12,528 nt of DNA, from NCBI GenBank assembly GCA_945907055.1, contig CAMDSG010000035.1, positions 1 through 12,528 of the forward strand, given 5' to 3'. Made by a program: the position numbers and the translations under genes. The stretch comes from Bifidobacterium breve (GTDB taxonomy: Bacteria; Actinomycetota; Acidimicrobiia; IMCC26256). The notes under the pieces were generated by a model. That model ran no database searches. It saw only the letters and a program-made list of their open reading frames with translations, and was not told where the DNA came from. Shown here in pieces: positions 1-7,192 of this stretch (position 1 is its first letter; each line of letters begins with the position of its first letter).

Positions 1-653
1 AGCGGCGAGAGGATCGTGAGTAAAGCCCACCCACCCGATGCTGCGACTATGAAGATCCCCCACCAAACAAGTGCATCACCAAAATAATTGGGGTGTCGAG
101 TCCATGCCCATAGCCCTTGATCCATCACACGAGATTTATTGGCTGGGTCTGCACCAAACTTAGAGAGTTGCCAATCACCGATTGACTCAAATGCAAAACC
201 CACTGCCCAGATAACTGCTCCGATAATTTCAAGTGGGATTATTGGAGAGCCGGCATTCATACCAACTGTGACCGGCAAGGAGATAAAGATGAGCAGCCCT
301 GCCTGCAATCCGTAGACAACACGAATCGCATAAGCGATCTCGCTGCCACCCTTAGCCCCACGCATAATTTGGGTGTATCGCGGATCTTCACCCTCGCCTC
401 TGCTCCTCCATGCAAGATGCCAGGCGAGGCGCAGTCCCCATACGGAGACCATTACGAGGAGAAGTAATCGCTGAGTAGAGTCGCTCCCAGAGGTGCCAGA
501 GGATGCAAAAAATCCAACTACGGCTACAGCCACAAATCCAAGTGGCCAGAAGACATCAATGTCTCGATAACGCCCAAGAATACGCCCGACTGTAAAGGCC
601 ACTGCCATAACTGCCACAACAGCAAGGGCTGAGATTGCAATAGAAATAATCAT
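1..653 (-). CDS. DUF1295 / steroid 5-alpha-reductase-like membrane protein, C-terminus cut off
   Basis: Reading the minus strand from the ATG at 653 gives 217 uninterrupted codons before the window edge, so the C-terminus is missing. The protein is hydrophobic with several membrane helices, starting with one at about residues 3-23. Near the visible end (about residues 155-195) it carries the signature of the DUF1295 branch of the steroid 5-alpha-reductase/isoprenylcysteine methyltransferase fold: FESIGDWQL, then [14 protein letters not shown]. The RHPNYFG segment is where related enzymes bind cofactor (NADPH or SAM). Family members are integral-membrane enzymes of mostly unknown substrate, some near lipid-modification genes. 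The start is supported by a -10 box six bases upstream. It is divergent from the DCC gene, 59 bases away. Family call is strong; the reaction is unknown. Confidence 0.88.
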   Translation of the reverse strand, partial: MIISIAISALAVVAVMAVAFTVGRILGRYRDIDVFWPLGFVAVAVVGFFASSGTSGSDSTQRLLLLVMVSVWGLRLAWHLAWRSRGEGEDPRYTQIMRGAKGGSEIAYAIRVVYGLQAGLLIFISLPVTVGMNAGSPIIPLEIIGAVIWAVGFAFESIGDWQLSKFGADPANKSRVMDQGLWAWTRHPNYFGDALVWWGIFIVAASGGWALLTILSP

Positions 654-659
654 GAATTG

Positions 660-665
660 AGCATA
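660..665 (-). promoter_or_regulatory. -10 box of a leaderless promoter for the DUF1295 gene
   Basis: On the minus strand TATGCT is followed by six bases (CAATTC) and then the ATG at 653. A TANNNT box at this distance places the transcription start on the A of the start codon, and no Shine-Dalgarno sequence is present. No convincing -35 box is seen. Inferred from spacing only. Confidence 0.55.
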
Positions 666-700
666 ACTACTGCGGTGGGAAATCGGTGATTCATGAGCGC

Positions 701-706
701 TAGATT
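701..706 (+). promoter_or_regulatory. -10 box of a leaderless promoter for the DCC-family gene
   Basis: TAGATT is followed by six bases, which are a second copy of TAGATT, and then the ATG at 713. The spacing matches the divergent DUF1295 promoter. There is no Shine-Dalgarno sequence and no clear -35 box, so a leaderless transcript beginning at the ATG is the simplest reading. Confidence 0.55.
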
Positions 707-712
707 TAGATT

Positions 713-1090
713 ATGCCCAGCAAACTGATCTACGACGCTGATTGTGGTTTCTGCACCGTTAGCGCCCACTGGATTGAGGCGCGTTGGCGATCAAGCGAGG
801 TATCTCTAGTTGCATCGCGAGATTTGGATGACAACCAACTAGCCGCCTTTGGCCTCACTCGCTTAAGCGTCGAGTCCGCCGTGCAGTGGATTGACTCTGA
901 CTCCAATGCCCATGCTGGGGCGAGAGCAATCGGGCTTGCGCTTCTCGCGACTTCGGGATGGACGCGCTTGGCAGGGCGAGTAATCAACGCCCCTCCAGCG
1001 CGCTGGATCGCACCATTTTTTTACAGGCTTCTTGCGGCCAACAGGCATCGCCTGCCTGGGGGCACAGCAGAGTGCAAGATCAACACCTAG
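713..1090 (+). CDS. DCC-family (DUF393) thiol-disulfide oxidoreductase-like protein
   Basis: This 125-residue protein opens with the hallmark of the DCC1-like/DUF393 family: LIYDADCGFC at residues 5-14, in which D10-C11-x-x-C14 is the motif that names the family and resembles a thioredoxin CxxC active site. An arginine and tryptophan-rich stretch and a C-terminal part reaching R105-L-L follow, as is usual for this family of about 110-140 residues. Members are predicted small cytoplasmic redox proteins; most have no defined partner. The start is favoured by a -10 box six bases upstream (leaderless). The next gene begins 37 bases downstream with its own -10 box, so the two need not be one operon. 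The family is clear; the in vivo role is not. Confidence 0.88.
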   Translation: MPSKLIYDADCGFCTVSAHWIEARWRSSEVSLVASRDLDDNQLAAFGLTRLSVESAVQWIDSDSNAHAGARAIGLALLATSGWTRLAGRVINAPPARWIAPFFYRLLAANRHRLPGGTAECKINT

Positions 1091-1115
1091 AGCGCAAATT
1101 CCTCTGTGGGCAATG

Positions 1116-1121
1116 TACCCT
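1116..1121 (+). promoter_or_regulatory. -10 box of a leaderless promoter for the EamA transporter
   Basis: TACCCT is followed by six bases (CACTGA) and the GTG start at 1128. There is no ribosome binding site before the GTG, and the TANNNT-N6-start arrangement is the same as at the other leaderless starts here. It lies in the 37-base gap after the DCC gene. Confidence 0.5.
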
Positions 1122-1127
1122 CACTGA

Positions 1128-2087
1128 GTGCCAACCGATCCCCTCATTCACGCCATCCCAGAGAGTCAGCGCTCAGCGCTAGTAGGGGTCCTCACCGCGG
1201 CGGGGGCAGCGATTCTGTGGGGCACTGGAACCGTAGCAACTTTTGTCGTCCTAGATGCCGGTGTCTCGACCTCGATCTTCACGATCATCGAGATCGGCTC
1301 GAGCATCGTGTTCTTAACGGTTATGTCGCTCGTTCTCGGCTCCCGACTTCCTTCGCTTAGAAAAAACGCTCGAGTCGGTGCGCTTGGGATTCTTGAACCC
1401 GGACTTGCATACGTGCTCATGAACTTCGGCCTCGCCCGCACATCCGTTACGCATGCTGCGCTACTTGGGGCGACTGAGCCTGCGCTGATTGCACTTCTGG
1501 CTTGGTTCCTGATTGGCTCGAAATTACCGAGGCGCCTCCTATTGCCGATGGGTACAGCACTCATCGGCACGGTATTGGTAGTAACTGCGAATGTAGCGGG
1601 TAGCGGTGCAAACTGGTTCGGAGATGTTCTAATCGCACTCGGGTTCGTCTCCGCATCGCTCTATGCAGTTGGGAGCAGTCGCGTTGTTGAGGATATGAAG
1701 CCGCTAACAGTCGCGTGGATGCAACAGATTTTTGCCTTCGCCATTATTGCGCCACCCCTAATTTTAATCACCTTCACGAACGGAGTTGGATCTGTATCGT
1801 CTCTCATTACATGGCTGGCGATTCCAATCATTGGAGTAACGAGTTCGTCCTTAACTTTCTGGCTGTACTTAACATCACTACGACACGTGAGCCCGGGGAC
1901 AACAGCTCAGTTCCTGGCGCTGATCCCTATTACAGGATTCCTAGGAGCCGTATTTATTCTCGGGGAGGAGACGACTACAACTGCCTTTATAGGTGCGGCA
2001 ATAGTGCTTGTTTCGTTGATGGCAATAGCACGCATGGAGCATCGAGCCGAACTAGAGGCTGTGGGCGCTCGATCGATCGATCGCTAA
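1128..2087 (+). CDS. EamA/DMT-superfamily transporter (10 TM)
   Basis: This is a 319-residue integral membrane protein with the length and tandem-repeat layout of the drug/metabolite transporter (DMT) superfamily: two EamA halves of about five helices each. Family-like features are AAILWGTGTVAT near residues 25-36 in helix 1, a short helix 4 with FGLARTSVTHAALLGATEPAL at about 103-123, and the second-repeat equivalent LTSLRHVSPGTTAQFLALIP near 252-271. DMT proteins export or import small metabolites such as amino acids, nucleosides or drugs; the substrate cannot be predicted. The GTG start is chosen because a -10 box lies exactly six bases upstream and the short polar N-terminus fits the family. 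The gene ends 38 bases from the convergent carotenoid oxygenase, in a repeat-rich stretch. Confidence 0.9.
   Translation: MPTDPLIHAIPESQRSALVGVLTAAGAAILWGTGTVATFVVLDAGVSTSIFTIIEIGSSIVFLTVMSLVLGSRLPSLRKNARVGALGILEPGLAYVLMNFGLARTSVTHAALLGATEPALIALLAWFLIGSKLPRRLLLPMGTALIGTVLVVTANVAGSGANWFGDVLIALGFVSASLYAVGSSRVVEDMKPLTVAWMQQIFAFAIIAPPLILITFTNGVGSVSSLITWLAIPIIGVTSSSLTFWLYLTSLRHVSPGTTAQFLALIPITGFLGAVFILGEETTTTAFIGAAIVLVSLMAIARMEHRAELEAVGARSIDR
2070..2083. repeat. Short palindromic CGAT microsatellite at the 3' end of the EamA gene
   Basis: CGATCGATCGATCG is 3.5 copies of CGAT and a perfect palindrome. It encodes the last residues of the transporter (R-S-I-D-R) and is followed directly by the TAA stop within an A-run. 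It is not a standard terminator, because neither strand has a T-run on the correct side. Confidence 0.7.
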
Positions 2088-2102
2088 AAAAGCATCTATT
2101 TC

Positions 2103-2146
2103 TCAGGACCCCTACGTCAGGACCCCTACGTCAGGACCCCTACGTC
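2103..2146. repeat. 14-bp tandem repeat, three copies
   Basis: TCAGGACCCCTACG occurs three times head to tail (2103-2116, 2117-2130, 2131-2144) plus two bases of a fourth. All copies are identical, which suggests recent expansion. It spans the end of the minus-strand carotenoid oxygenase gene: the copy at 2131-2144 is coding and the TAG stop (2126-2128) lies in the middle copy. Fourteen is not a multiple of three, so copy number changes the C-terminus. Confidence 0.95.
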
Positions 2147-3490
2147 TGGGCACCAATTTCCGTGAAACCCTGCGGGGACTCTTGCAGGAAGGTGTACGAC
2201 TGCGACAGGATCCCCGGCGATGTCTTGAGCGTTTAGCACGACGAGGTCGCTATTCCCCTGAGCCCTATTGAGGCGAAAGCCCATGAGCCATCCATCGTCC
2301 TCAGCGGTCGCTCCCTCCCGAGCGACAAAGACTGCCTCTCCATACCCAAACGCGTCGCCCTCGTCGCGCACCTCAGAGGAGCCATTAAATAGGTCATATT
2401 TAAGAATCCCTCCCTGGTGGACTCGATCCTTCAGAGCGGATGCGTACCCATATCGATTCTCCGCCCCTACTCGCGATTCGTTGACGCGCGGAAACTCGAT
2501 CACTCTGTCATCGAGTCGCTCAACTGCACAGTTACCTGTCTCTGGCGAGAGGACCCATCGCTCCAACACAGGGTCACCCTCTAACGGCCCGCGACGCTCC
2601 ACATCGAACATGCTCGGATGCCTAACCACATCAAGAACAACGCTGCCATCGGCCCGATCGTAAGAATTCATTAGATGAAAAACGTAGCAAGACGGAACCT
2701 CGCACCATTTGATCTCACTTGCATCGCCGTCCCGAGGGAGAAGCCCAACGCGTGCTTTGTAATTGGGGTCCCAGAGATATGGGAACCGAGCACCCTCCGT
2801 TACTGCATCAAGATTAAAGACGCAAGGCAGATCGAATACAGCAATAAAACGATCAGTAATTGCGATGTCGTGGATCATCGGACCGCCCGGCAATGCAATA
2901 TCAAGAGTCTTGCGCACACGCCCATCTCGACCGACCACTACATACTGAGCCGAGTTGCCTCGCTCCCAGTGGTAGGTCATCACGTGCAGCTCACCCGTTA
3001 TTGGATCGAGTTTTGGGTGTGCGCTAAAGGCCCCACTAAGGGTGCCATCCAAATTTGAGATAGAGAGAGTCTCTAACTCCTCTGAGAGTTCAATGGGCGG
3101 GAATCCGGCCTCTATGAGCGCGAGCGTCTTACCTCCGAACGAGATGACATTTGTATTCGCCGATGCAGTTACATGGCTTGAAGCCCATGGATTAGGCAAG
3201 TGTGATTCTCCTAAGAGGTCGCTCACGTCTGCGCTACGCACATATCGGTTTCGATACCACTCAGCACGGCCATCATTCAGGCGAACACCATGCACCATCC
3301 CGTGGCCAAGAAACCAATGGTGACGTTGCTCGTCAATGGCCCCAATCGGGTTGGGTCCATTACGCAGATAACGCCCGGTGAGCTCGATAGGCAGAGAGCC
3401 TTCGATGCTCAGATCAAATCGTGTTTCTTCAGCAACTACAGGCGCAAACTCACCATGAATGAACGGGTGTTGGAGGCTCGCCTGTGTCAT
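2126..3490 (-). CDS. Carotenoid oxygenase (RPE65/CCD family)
   Basis: This 454-residue protein is full length for the family of non-haem iron dioxygenases that cleave carotenoids, apocarotenoids or stilbene-type double bonds. All four expected iron-binding histidines are visible: H158 in AHPKLDP, H207 in MIHDIAIT, H272 in FHLMNSYD and H443 in GFHGNW. The N-terminal RYLRNGPNP (about 40-48) and GHGMVHGVRL (62-71) motifs are also typical, and the EWYRNRYVRS stretch resembles actinobacterial members. Cytosolic or membrane-associated action is expected. The ATG has a good ribosome binding site that includes the stop codon of the upstream exporter gene, so the two are probably translationally coupled. 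The C-terminus ends within a 14-bp tandem repeat. The substrate is unknown; retinal, apocarotenoid or lignin-stilbene chemistry are all possible. Confidence 0.94.
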   Translation of the reverse strand: MTQASLQHPFIHGEFAPVVAEETRFDLSIEGSLPIELTGRYLRNGPNPIGAIDEQRHHWFLGHGMVHGVRLNDGRAEWYRNRYVRSADVSDLLGESHLPNPWASSHVTASANTNVISFGGKTLALIEAGFPPIELSEELETLSISNLDGTLSGAFSAHPKLDPITGELHVMTYHWERGNSAQYVVVGRDGRVRKTLDIALPGGPMIHDIAITDRFIAVFDLPCVFNLDAVTEGARFPYLWDPNYKARVGLLPRDGDASEIKWCEVPSCYVFHLMNSYDRADGSVVLDVVRHPSMFDVERRGPLEGDPVLERWVLSPETGNCAVERLDDRVIEFPRVNESRVGAENRYGYASALKDRVHQGGILKYDLFNGSSEVRDEGDAFGYGEAVFVAREGATAEDDGWLMGFRLNRAQGNSDLVVLNAQDIAGDPVAVVHLPARVPAGFHGNWCPDVGVLT

Positions 3491-3495
3491 CTCTG

Positions 3496-3501
3496 CTCCT
3501 A
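3496..3501 (-). promoter_or_regulatory. Ribosome binding site of the carotenoid oxygenase, overlapping the exporter stop codon
   Basis: On the minus strand TAGGAG is followed by CAGAG and the ATG. The TAG (3499-3501) is the exporter stop, so terminating ribosomes sit on the next binding site, an arrangement that favours re-initiation. The 10-base string CAATAGGAGC also precedes the exporter gene. Confidence 0.75.
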
Positions 3502-5193
3502 TTGGTTCTTAACTATCTCTTCGTTCTCTAAATCGTCTTCCAGATCAGGATCGTCGCCCGCAAGCGGGTGATTCTGGATCCGCCGAGATGCTACCAATCC
3601 TAATAAACCAAGAATAGCGACCGCACCGAGCGCTGCTTTTAGACCATCTATCTGAGAGGTGACGTAGTCGTCTACCACGGTATCCACTTCGCTACTCGAG
3701 AGCCCGCTCGCCTCGGCTGCCGCACGCGCCTGATCCTCCGAGACGAATGCAACCCCCTGCTTCGAAGCAGCCTCTACAGCTACCTTGGTCTGTGGCTCCA
3801 CCTTTGGATTAGCACCGACAGTGCGCACGAAAGCAGAGTTGAGCCCTGACAAGAGTATTGCTCCTATCAGTGCTGTCCCGAGTGACGCTCCGAGATTCTG
3901 GGCAGTCCCCTGAAGGCCGCCTACTTCATTACTCCGGGTGACGTTCACTGATGACTGCGTAACGTTTCCAAGTTGCGAAGCCACGATGCCGATACCTGCG
4001 CCAGTAATTGACATCGCAAGTGCAAACAGATTCGACCGGAGATGGACATCCACAGCAGCGATACAGAACACAACTCCAAGGATTGTTATTGATAGGCCAA
4101 CGCGCACAAGTCTGCGAGCCGAGAATCGAGACGAGAGTGCAGCCCCCAAGAATGATGCGACGAGTAGTGCGACAGAGAGCGGAAGAATACGGAGTCCAGA
4201 CTCAAGGGCATCTAATCCCAAAACATACTGAAGGTATAGGGGCAGTACGAAGAAGAGACCAGCAATTACGAACTGCTGAACCCCTAGTGTCGCGAGACCT
4301 CCTGATAGCGACGGTATACGGAGCAACTCAGGGTCGAGCAGCGGAGTGCCTCCGCTCTCCTTCAGGCGCGCCTGGCTCGCAAGGAATATCCAGACCACGA
4401 AGATACCTAAAACAACCATTGGAATTGTCGGAGAAAAACTCAGAACTGTGAAGGGCGCTTCGCGAGGCATTACCCAGCCCCAGATTCCTGCCTGCACTAG
4501 GGAGATGACGATTAGACCGAACCCGAGTGCGGAGAGTGCAACCCCGAGGAAATCAAAGCCCTTTCCTACAGTGGGGCGCTCCCCTTCTTTTATGAATCTC
4601 GATAAGGCCACCACCGCAAGGCAGATCACAACCTCCGAGGCAAATATGTAGCGCCAGGAGTATGCCGAGGTGACCCAACCGCCGATAACAGGCCCGGCTG
4701 CAGCCGCTGCACCCGAGATGCCCCCAATAATTCCAAATGCGAGTGCTCGCTGTTTACCGCTGTAATTCGCCGCAGTAAGCGCAGCAATAGCAGGGATTAC
4801 GAGCACTGCCCCTAAGCCTTCGAGTACAGACCAGCCGATAAACAATGCAGTGAAGGTCGGCGCAATAGCGGTCGTGAATGAGCCGCAGGCGTAGATAACT
4901 AAACCAATTACAAACGCACGCTTTCGCCCTAAACGATTCCCCAGCCCTGCCCCTGCAAGCATGAAGGCCGCCATCACGAGACTGAAGCATGCAATTGCTA
5001 GCTGCATCTTTGAGACTGTGGTGCCGAGGTCTTTTACTACTGCACTGATCGAGACGGCCATCACCGTGCTGTCAAGCACCATCACAAACTGCGCTAAGGC
5101 TAAGACGCAGATAGGAAGCCAGAAACGCAGACCGCTTGCGCCGGTTTTCGTAACCTCTTGCTTGGCGTCGAGGGATTTAGAGGTAGCAGGCAT
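3499..5193 (-). CDS. MFS transporter, DHA2 (EmrB/QacA) family, 14 TM
   Basis: This 564-residue protein has the length and motifs of 14-helix drug:proton antiporters. In helix 1, VLDSTVMAVSI lies at about 39-49 (D41 and T43 match motif D1). Motif A, GNRLGRKRA, lies at about 85-93 in the loop after helix 2. Motif C, AAAAAGPVIGG, lies at about 162-172 in helix 5 and marks exporters. A long extracytoplasmic loop between the last two helices (about residues 450-525) is usual in DHA2 proteins. The C-terminal tail is strongly acidic (DDPDLEDDLENEE). It sits inner-membrane side and probably exports a drug or an endogenous metabolite. It lies between a sulfotransferase and a carotenoid oxygenase on the same strand; no regulator gene is adjacent. 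The 63-base upstream gap has no good TANNNT box, suggesting readthrough from the sulfotransferase. Confidence 0.93.
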   Translation of the reverse strand: MPATSKSLDAKQEVTKTGASGLRFWLPICVLALAQFVMVLDSTVMAVSISAVVKDLGTTVSKMQLAIACFSLVMAAFMLAGAGLGNRLGRKRAFVIGLVIYACGSFTTAIAPTFTALFIGWSVLEGLGAVLVIPAIAALTAANYSGKQRALAFGIIGGISGAAAAAGPVIGGWVTSAYSWRYIFASEVVICLAVVALSRFIKEGERPTVGKGFDFLGVALSALGFGLIVISLVQAGIWGWVMPREAPFTVLSFSPTIPMVVLGIFVVWIFLASQARLKESGGTPLLDPELLRIPSLSGGLATLGVQQFVIAGLFFVLPLYLQYVLGLDALESGLRILPLSVALLVASFLGAALSSRFSARRLVRVGLSITILGVVFCIAAVDVHLRSNLFALAMSITGAGIGIVASQLGNVTQSSVNVTRSNEVGGLQGTAQNLGASLGTALIGAILLSGLNSAFVRTVGANPKVEPQTKVAVEAASKQGVAFVSEDQARAAAEASGLSSSEVDTVVDDYVTSQIDGLKAALGAVAILGLLGLVASRRIQNHPLAGDDPDLEDDLENEEIVKNQ

Positions 5194-5197
5194 CAGG

Positions 5198-5202
5198 CTC
5201 CT
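5198..5202 (-). promoter_or_regulatory. Ribosome binding site of the DHA2 exporter
   Basis: AGGAG on the minus strand lies four bases before the ATG at 5193. It supports this start and marks the gene as translated from a leadered message, unlike the leaderless sulfotransferase upstream. It shares the string CAATAGGAGC with the next gene in the unit. Confidence 0.65.
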
Positions 5203-5256
5203 ATTGCACTGTATTTGTTACTGGGTGCTAATTGCTCGCTAGTCGTTATTTACTAA

Positions 5257-6162
5257 CTACTCATTCAACCAAGGGGGCATTTTATAGGCCACCAATTCAG
5301 AGAGTTGCTCGGCAAGCAAGATGTTCGATTCCTTGAAGCGAAGCAACACCTCCGAATCAATCTCCCCCTCCGCTTTCGGCATCGGTCGACCATTTACGCG
5401 GTAATACGCAGCACGAGCTTTGGTCTTTATTGAGGGGTGCTTTCGAAGTATCGGCTCAAGACTCGAGTTAATCGCGAGAGCAACCCTCTGAAGCCTTTTA
5501 CGCCTGTAGAGCACAGAGGGATTGTCATGAGGCAACGCGAGCCCAACGAAAGGCTCCGGATCCACTCCAAGCCACTGCGCTAGTGCGGCTAGTACCTCTG
5601 AAGTATTCAATGTCAGTTCCTCAAATGCAACGACACGGACATCAAATCTGTTGGACCATTCCGGAATGAACTCGGAGTACATGCCCCCGATCACACCAAT
5701 GTATGGATCCTGGGATTGGTCACCCAAAGCTTCACGGCCTAGTGGCGCGCTTATCGAGACGTACTCAGCCAAGGTCATCTCAACAGGGATTCGCAGACGC
5801 GCCTGCTGTGCTCGGTAGTAGGAGCGCAGGCGAGCGATTGGTTCACGAATGGTAAATAGCACCTTTGGTTTTCCTAGGAGAGACTCCACCGCATCAAGTA
5901 ATGGTGGGCCACCATAGGCATAGGCCGGCGTTGCCTCCATGCGCAGAAGCGACTGCTCTGCCCCAGCAAAGAGTCCTCGGTAATCGCTCACTGGGCTCAT
6001 GCTCTGGCCGTAGCGCGCGGGCAAGAAGTACTCAGTCTCTTTTACTCTTGACCCGCCAATCTCAGGGTGGCTAGCAAGAAGCGAGAATAATGAAGTGGTA
6101 CCCGTTTTAGGAAAGCCCGCAAGGAGGAGATTAGGCAGAGCGCCTTTGGAGATTGCTGACAT
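5257..6162 (-). CDS. Sulfotransferase domain protein (PAPS-dependent)
   Basis: A 301-residue protein with the two PAPS-binding signatures of the sulfotransferase family. The 5'-phosphosulfate loop is GFPKTGTTSL at residues 16-25, with K19 the expected catalytic or phosphate-binding lysine. The 3'-phosphate site is FTIREPIARLRSYY at 103-116, with R106 and S114 as the usual contacts. KETEYF at 41-46 corresponds to the KE-x-x-F segment often seen after the first loop, and the C-terminal LAEQLSELVAYKMPPWL is like the usual family ending. Such enzymes transfer sulfate from PAPS to hydroxyls or amines of carbohydrates, lipids or small metabolites; the acceptor is unknown. The start is supported by a -10 box six bases upstream. 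It heads the run sulfotransferase, exporter, carotenoid oxygenase. No PAPS-synthesis genes are in the window. Confidence 0.92.
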   Translation of the reverse strand: MSAISKGALPNLLLAGFPKTGTTSLFSLLASHPEIGGSRVKETEYFLPARYGQSMSPVSDYRGLFAGAEQSLLRMEATPAYAYGGPPLLDAVESLLGKPKVLFTIREPIARLRSYYRAQQARLRIPVEMTLAEYVSISAPLGREALGDQSQDPYIGVIGGMYSEFIPEWSNRFDVRVVAFEELTLNTSEVLAALAQWLGVDPEPFVGLALPHDNPSVLYRRKRLQRVALAINSSLEPILRKHPSIKTKARAAYYRVNGRPMPKAEGEIDSEVLLRFKESNILLAEQLSELVAYKMPPWLNE

Positions 6163-6168
6163 ATAGGC

Positions 6169-6174
6169 ACGCTA
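6169..6174 (-). promoter_or_regulatory. -10 box of a leaderless promoter for the sulfotransferase
   Basis: TAGCGT on the minus strand is followed by six bases (GCCTAT) and the ATG at 6162. No ribosome binding site is present. It lies in the 49-base gap after the ATP-grasp gene, which argues that the sulfotransferase begins its own transcription unit. Confidence 0.5.
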
Positions 6175-6211
6175 GCCCTGAAGCGGTTCTGCTCCCCGAC
6201 AATGACTCGCT

Positions 6212-7153
6212 CTACTTGCGGAGATGGCGCGCAACTGCTGCGGCATATTTCTCGGCCGACCCCGGCACTAGATCAAGGAAGAGCGAGGGTTCATTCGCCT
6301 CGACCTCAAGCACAAGCACCTCTCCCCCATCGCTCTCAACAAGATCTATTCGCACATATGTTGGAGGGCCGGAGGATGGAATCGCTGCTGTTACGAGTGC
6401 AGCAACGTGGATCTCGTCGCTTGTGGGGGGCCGCACCGAGATGTCCTCAACCGCATAGAGCCCGTCGACCGTTCGTATAGCGGAACCATGCGAGAGTATC
6501 GGGCCCTTCCGAAGAGCGTGACTTACGACGCCGTCGAAACAGACCAAGGCTGTCTCCCCCCGATCATCGACGCTTCTTATATAAGGTTGGAGAAGTACAT
6601 CTCTCCCCTGTGCAAGGAGCCTCTCTGCATGGAGCGCTGCCTTATCACTCTCGTTAGAGCGATAGCGCTGCGTGTCGCGTGAACCAGCTGAGACGGCGGG
6701 CTTAACGACGAACTCGCCATCGCTGGGAAGCGTCACAGCGTCACCTGTGTGGAGGAACGTGCTCGGAATAATCGGCACACCTGCATGCTCAAGGTCAATC
6801 AAGTAGTGCTTATCTGAACTCCAACGCAGAACCGCTGTTTCGTTTACAAGATTTGAAACAGCATCAACGCGATCGATCCACGACAGATACTCGGTAAGAC
6901 GCGTTGAGTAATCCCAAGGTGAGCGCACGAGCACAAGAGCGAAATCGCTCCATACGACCCCTGGGTCATCCCACTCCACTACCTGCGTTGAGATCCCAAG
7001 ATCAGAGAGGGCAGAGACTGTCGGCGCAATATCCAGATCGAGGTGGCGACTCACCGCGGCGGTGACAATCGCTATGGGGCGGGCAGCACCGGTTGAGGCA
7101 ACGCCTGTATCGAAATTCACCTCAACCATCGCCCCATTTGGAGATTCTCGCAT
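6212..7153 (-). CDS. ATP-grasp ligase, RimK/DcsG-like, substrate unknown
   Basis: This 313-residue protein fits the ATP-grasp fold. An N-terminal Rossmann-like part (about 25-100) contains EWDDPGVVW and RSPWDYS (77-83). The ATP-binding core follows: DKHYL (K115), EFVVKPAVSAGSRDT (147-161, K151), then GETALVCFDGVVSHALRK (199-216), and the metal-binding end with R268-I-D270 and LEVEANEPSLFL (282-293, E285 and N287). This resembles a widespread uncharacterised group related to DcsG, a cyclo-ligase of D-cycloserine synthesis, and more distantly to RimK and glutathione synthetase. It should couple a carboxylate to an amine with ATP cleavage. An in-frame TAG at 7166-7168 limits the start to 7153 or later; ATG 7129 is an alternative. 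It is 49 bases upstream of the sulfotransferase on the same strand, but need not share its promoter. Confidence 0.85.
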   Translation of the reverse strand: MRESPNGAMVEVNFDTGVASTGAARPIAIVTAAVSRHLDLDIAPTVSALSDLGISTQVVEWDDPGVVWSDFALVLVRSPWDYSTRLTEYLSWIDRVDAVSNLVNETAVLRWSSDKHYLIDLEHAGVPIIPSTFLHTGDAVTLPSDGEFVVKPAVSAGSRDTQRYRSNESDKAALHAERLLAQGRDVLLQPYIRSVDDRGETALVCFDGVVSHALRKGPILSHGSAIRTVDGLYAVEDISVRPPTSDEIHVAALVTAAIPSSGPPTYVRIDLVESDGGEVLVLEVEANEPSLFLDLVPGSAEKYAAAVARHLRK

Positions 7154-7177
7154 GGACCTCAGCCCCTAAGCGAAGAC

Positions 7178-7183
7178 AGATTA
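7178..7183 (-). promoter_or_regulatory. Possible -10 box for the ATP-grasp gene
   Basis: TAATCT on the minus strand would give a start site about seven bases on and a leader of roughly 18 bases, with GAGG just before the ATG at 7153. This gene does not fit the leaderless spacing seen elsewhere, so the site is a weak candidate. Confidence 0.3.
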
Positions 7184-7192
7184 AGCGAGGAG

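Noticed and set aside
2061..2092. CGAT palindrome plus A-run as an intrinsic terminator
   Set aside because: On the plus strand the run after the hairpin is A, not T; on the minus strand the T-run comes before the hairpin.
2103..2146. Triple 14-bp repeat as a CRISPR array
   Set aside because: Copies are head to tail without spacers, too short, and no cas genes are present.
1715..2236. 173-codon open frame on the plus strand overlapping the transporter end
   Set aside because: It is a shifted frame of the EamA gene, low in recognisable motifs, and runs across the tandem repeat into the antisense of the carotenoid oxygenase.
2126..3490. Assigning the carotenoid oxygenase to retinal synthesis for a rhodopsin
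   Set aside because: No rhodopsin or carotenoid synthesis gene is in the window, and the family also cleaves stilbenes and apocarotenoids.
2268..3571. Several plus-strand open frames of 60-130 codons
   Set aside because: They lie antisense to the well-supported carotenoid oxygenase and show no family motif or start signal.
4008..4651. Plus-strand open frames of 147 and 101 codons
   Set aside because: They are antisense shadows of the DHA2 exporter with Arg/Thr-rich composition and no recognisable domain.
5194..5256. Independent promoter for the exporter (TACAGT at 5208-5213)
   Set aside because: A start site from this box would fall inside the Shine-Dalgarno sequence, leaving no usable leader.
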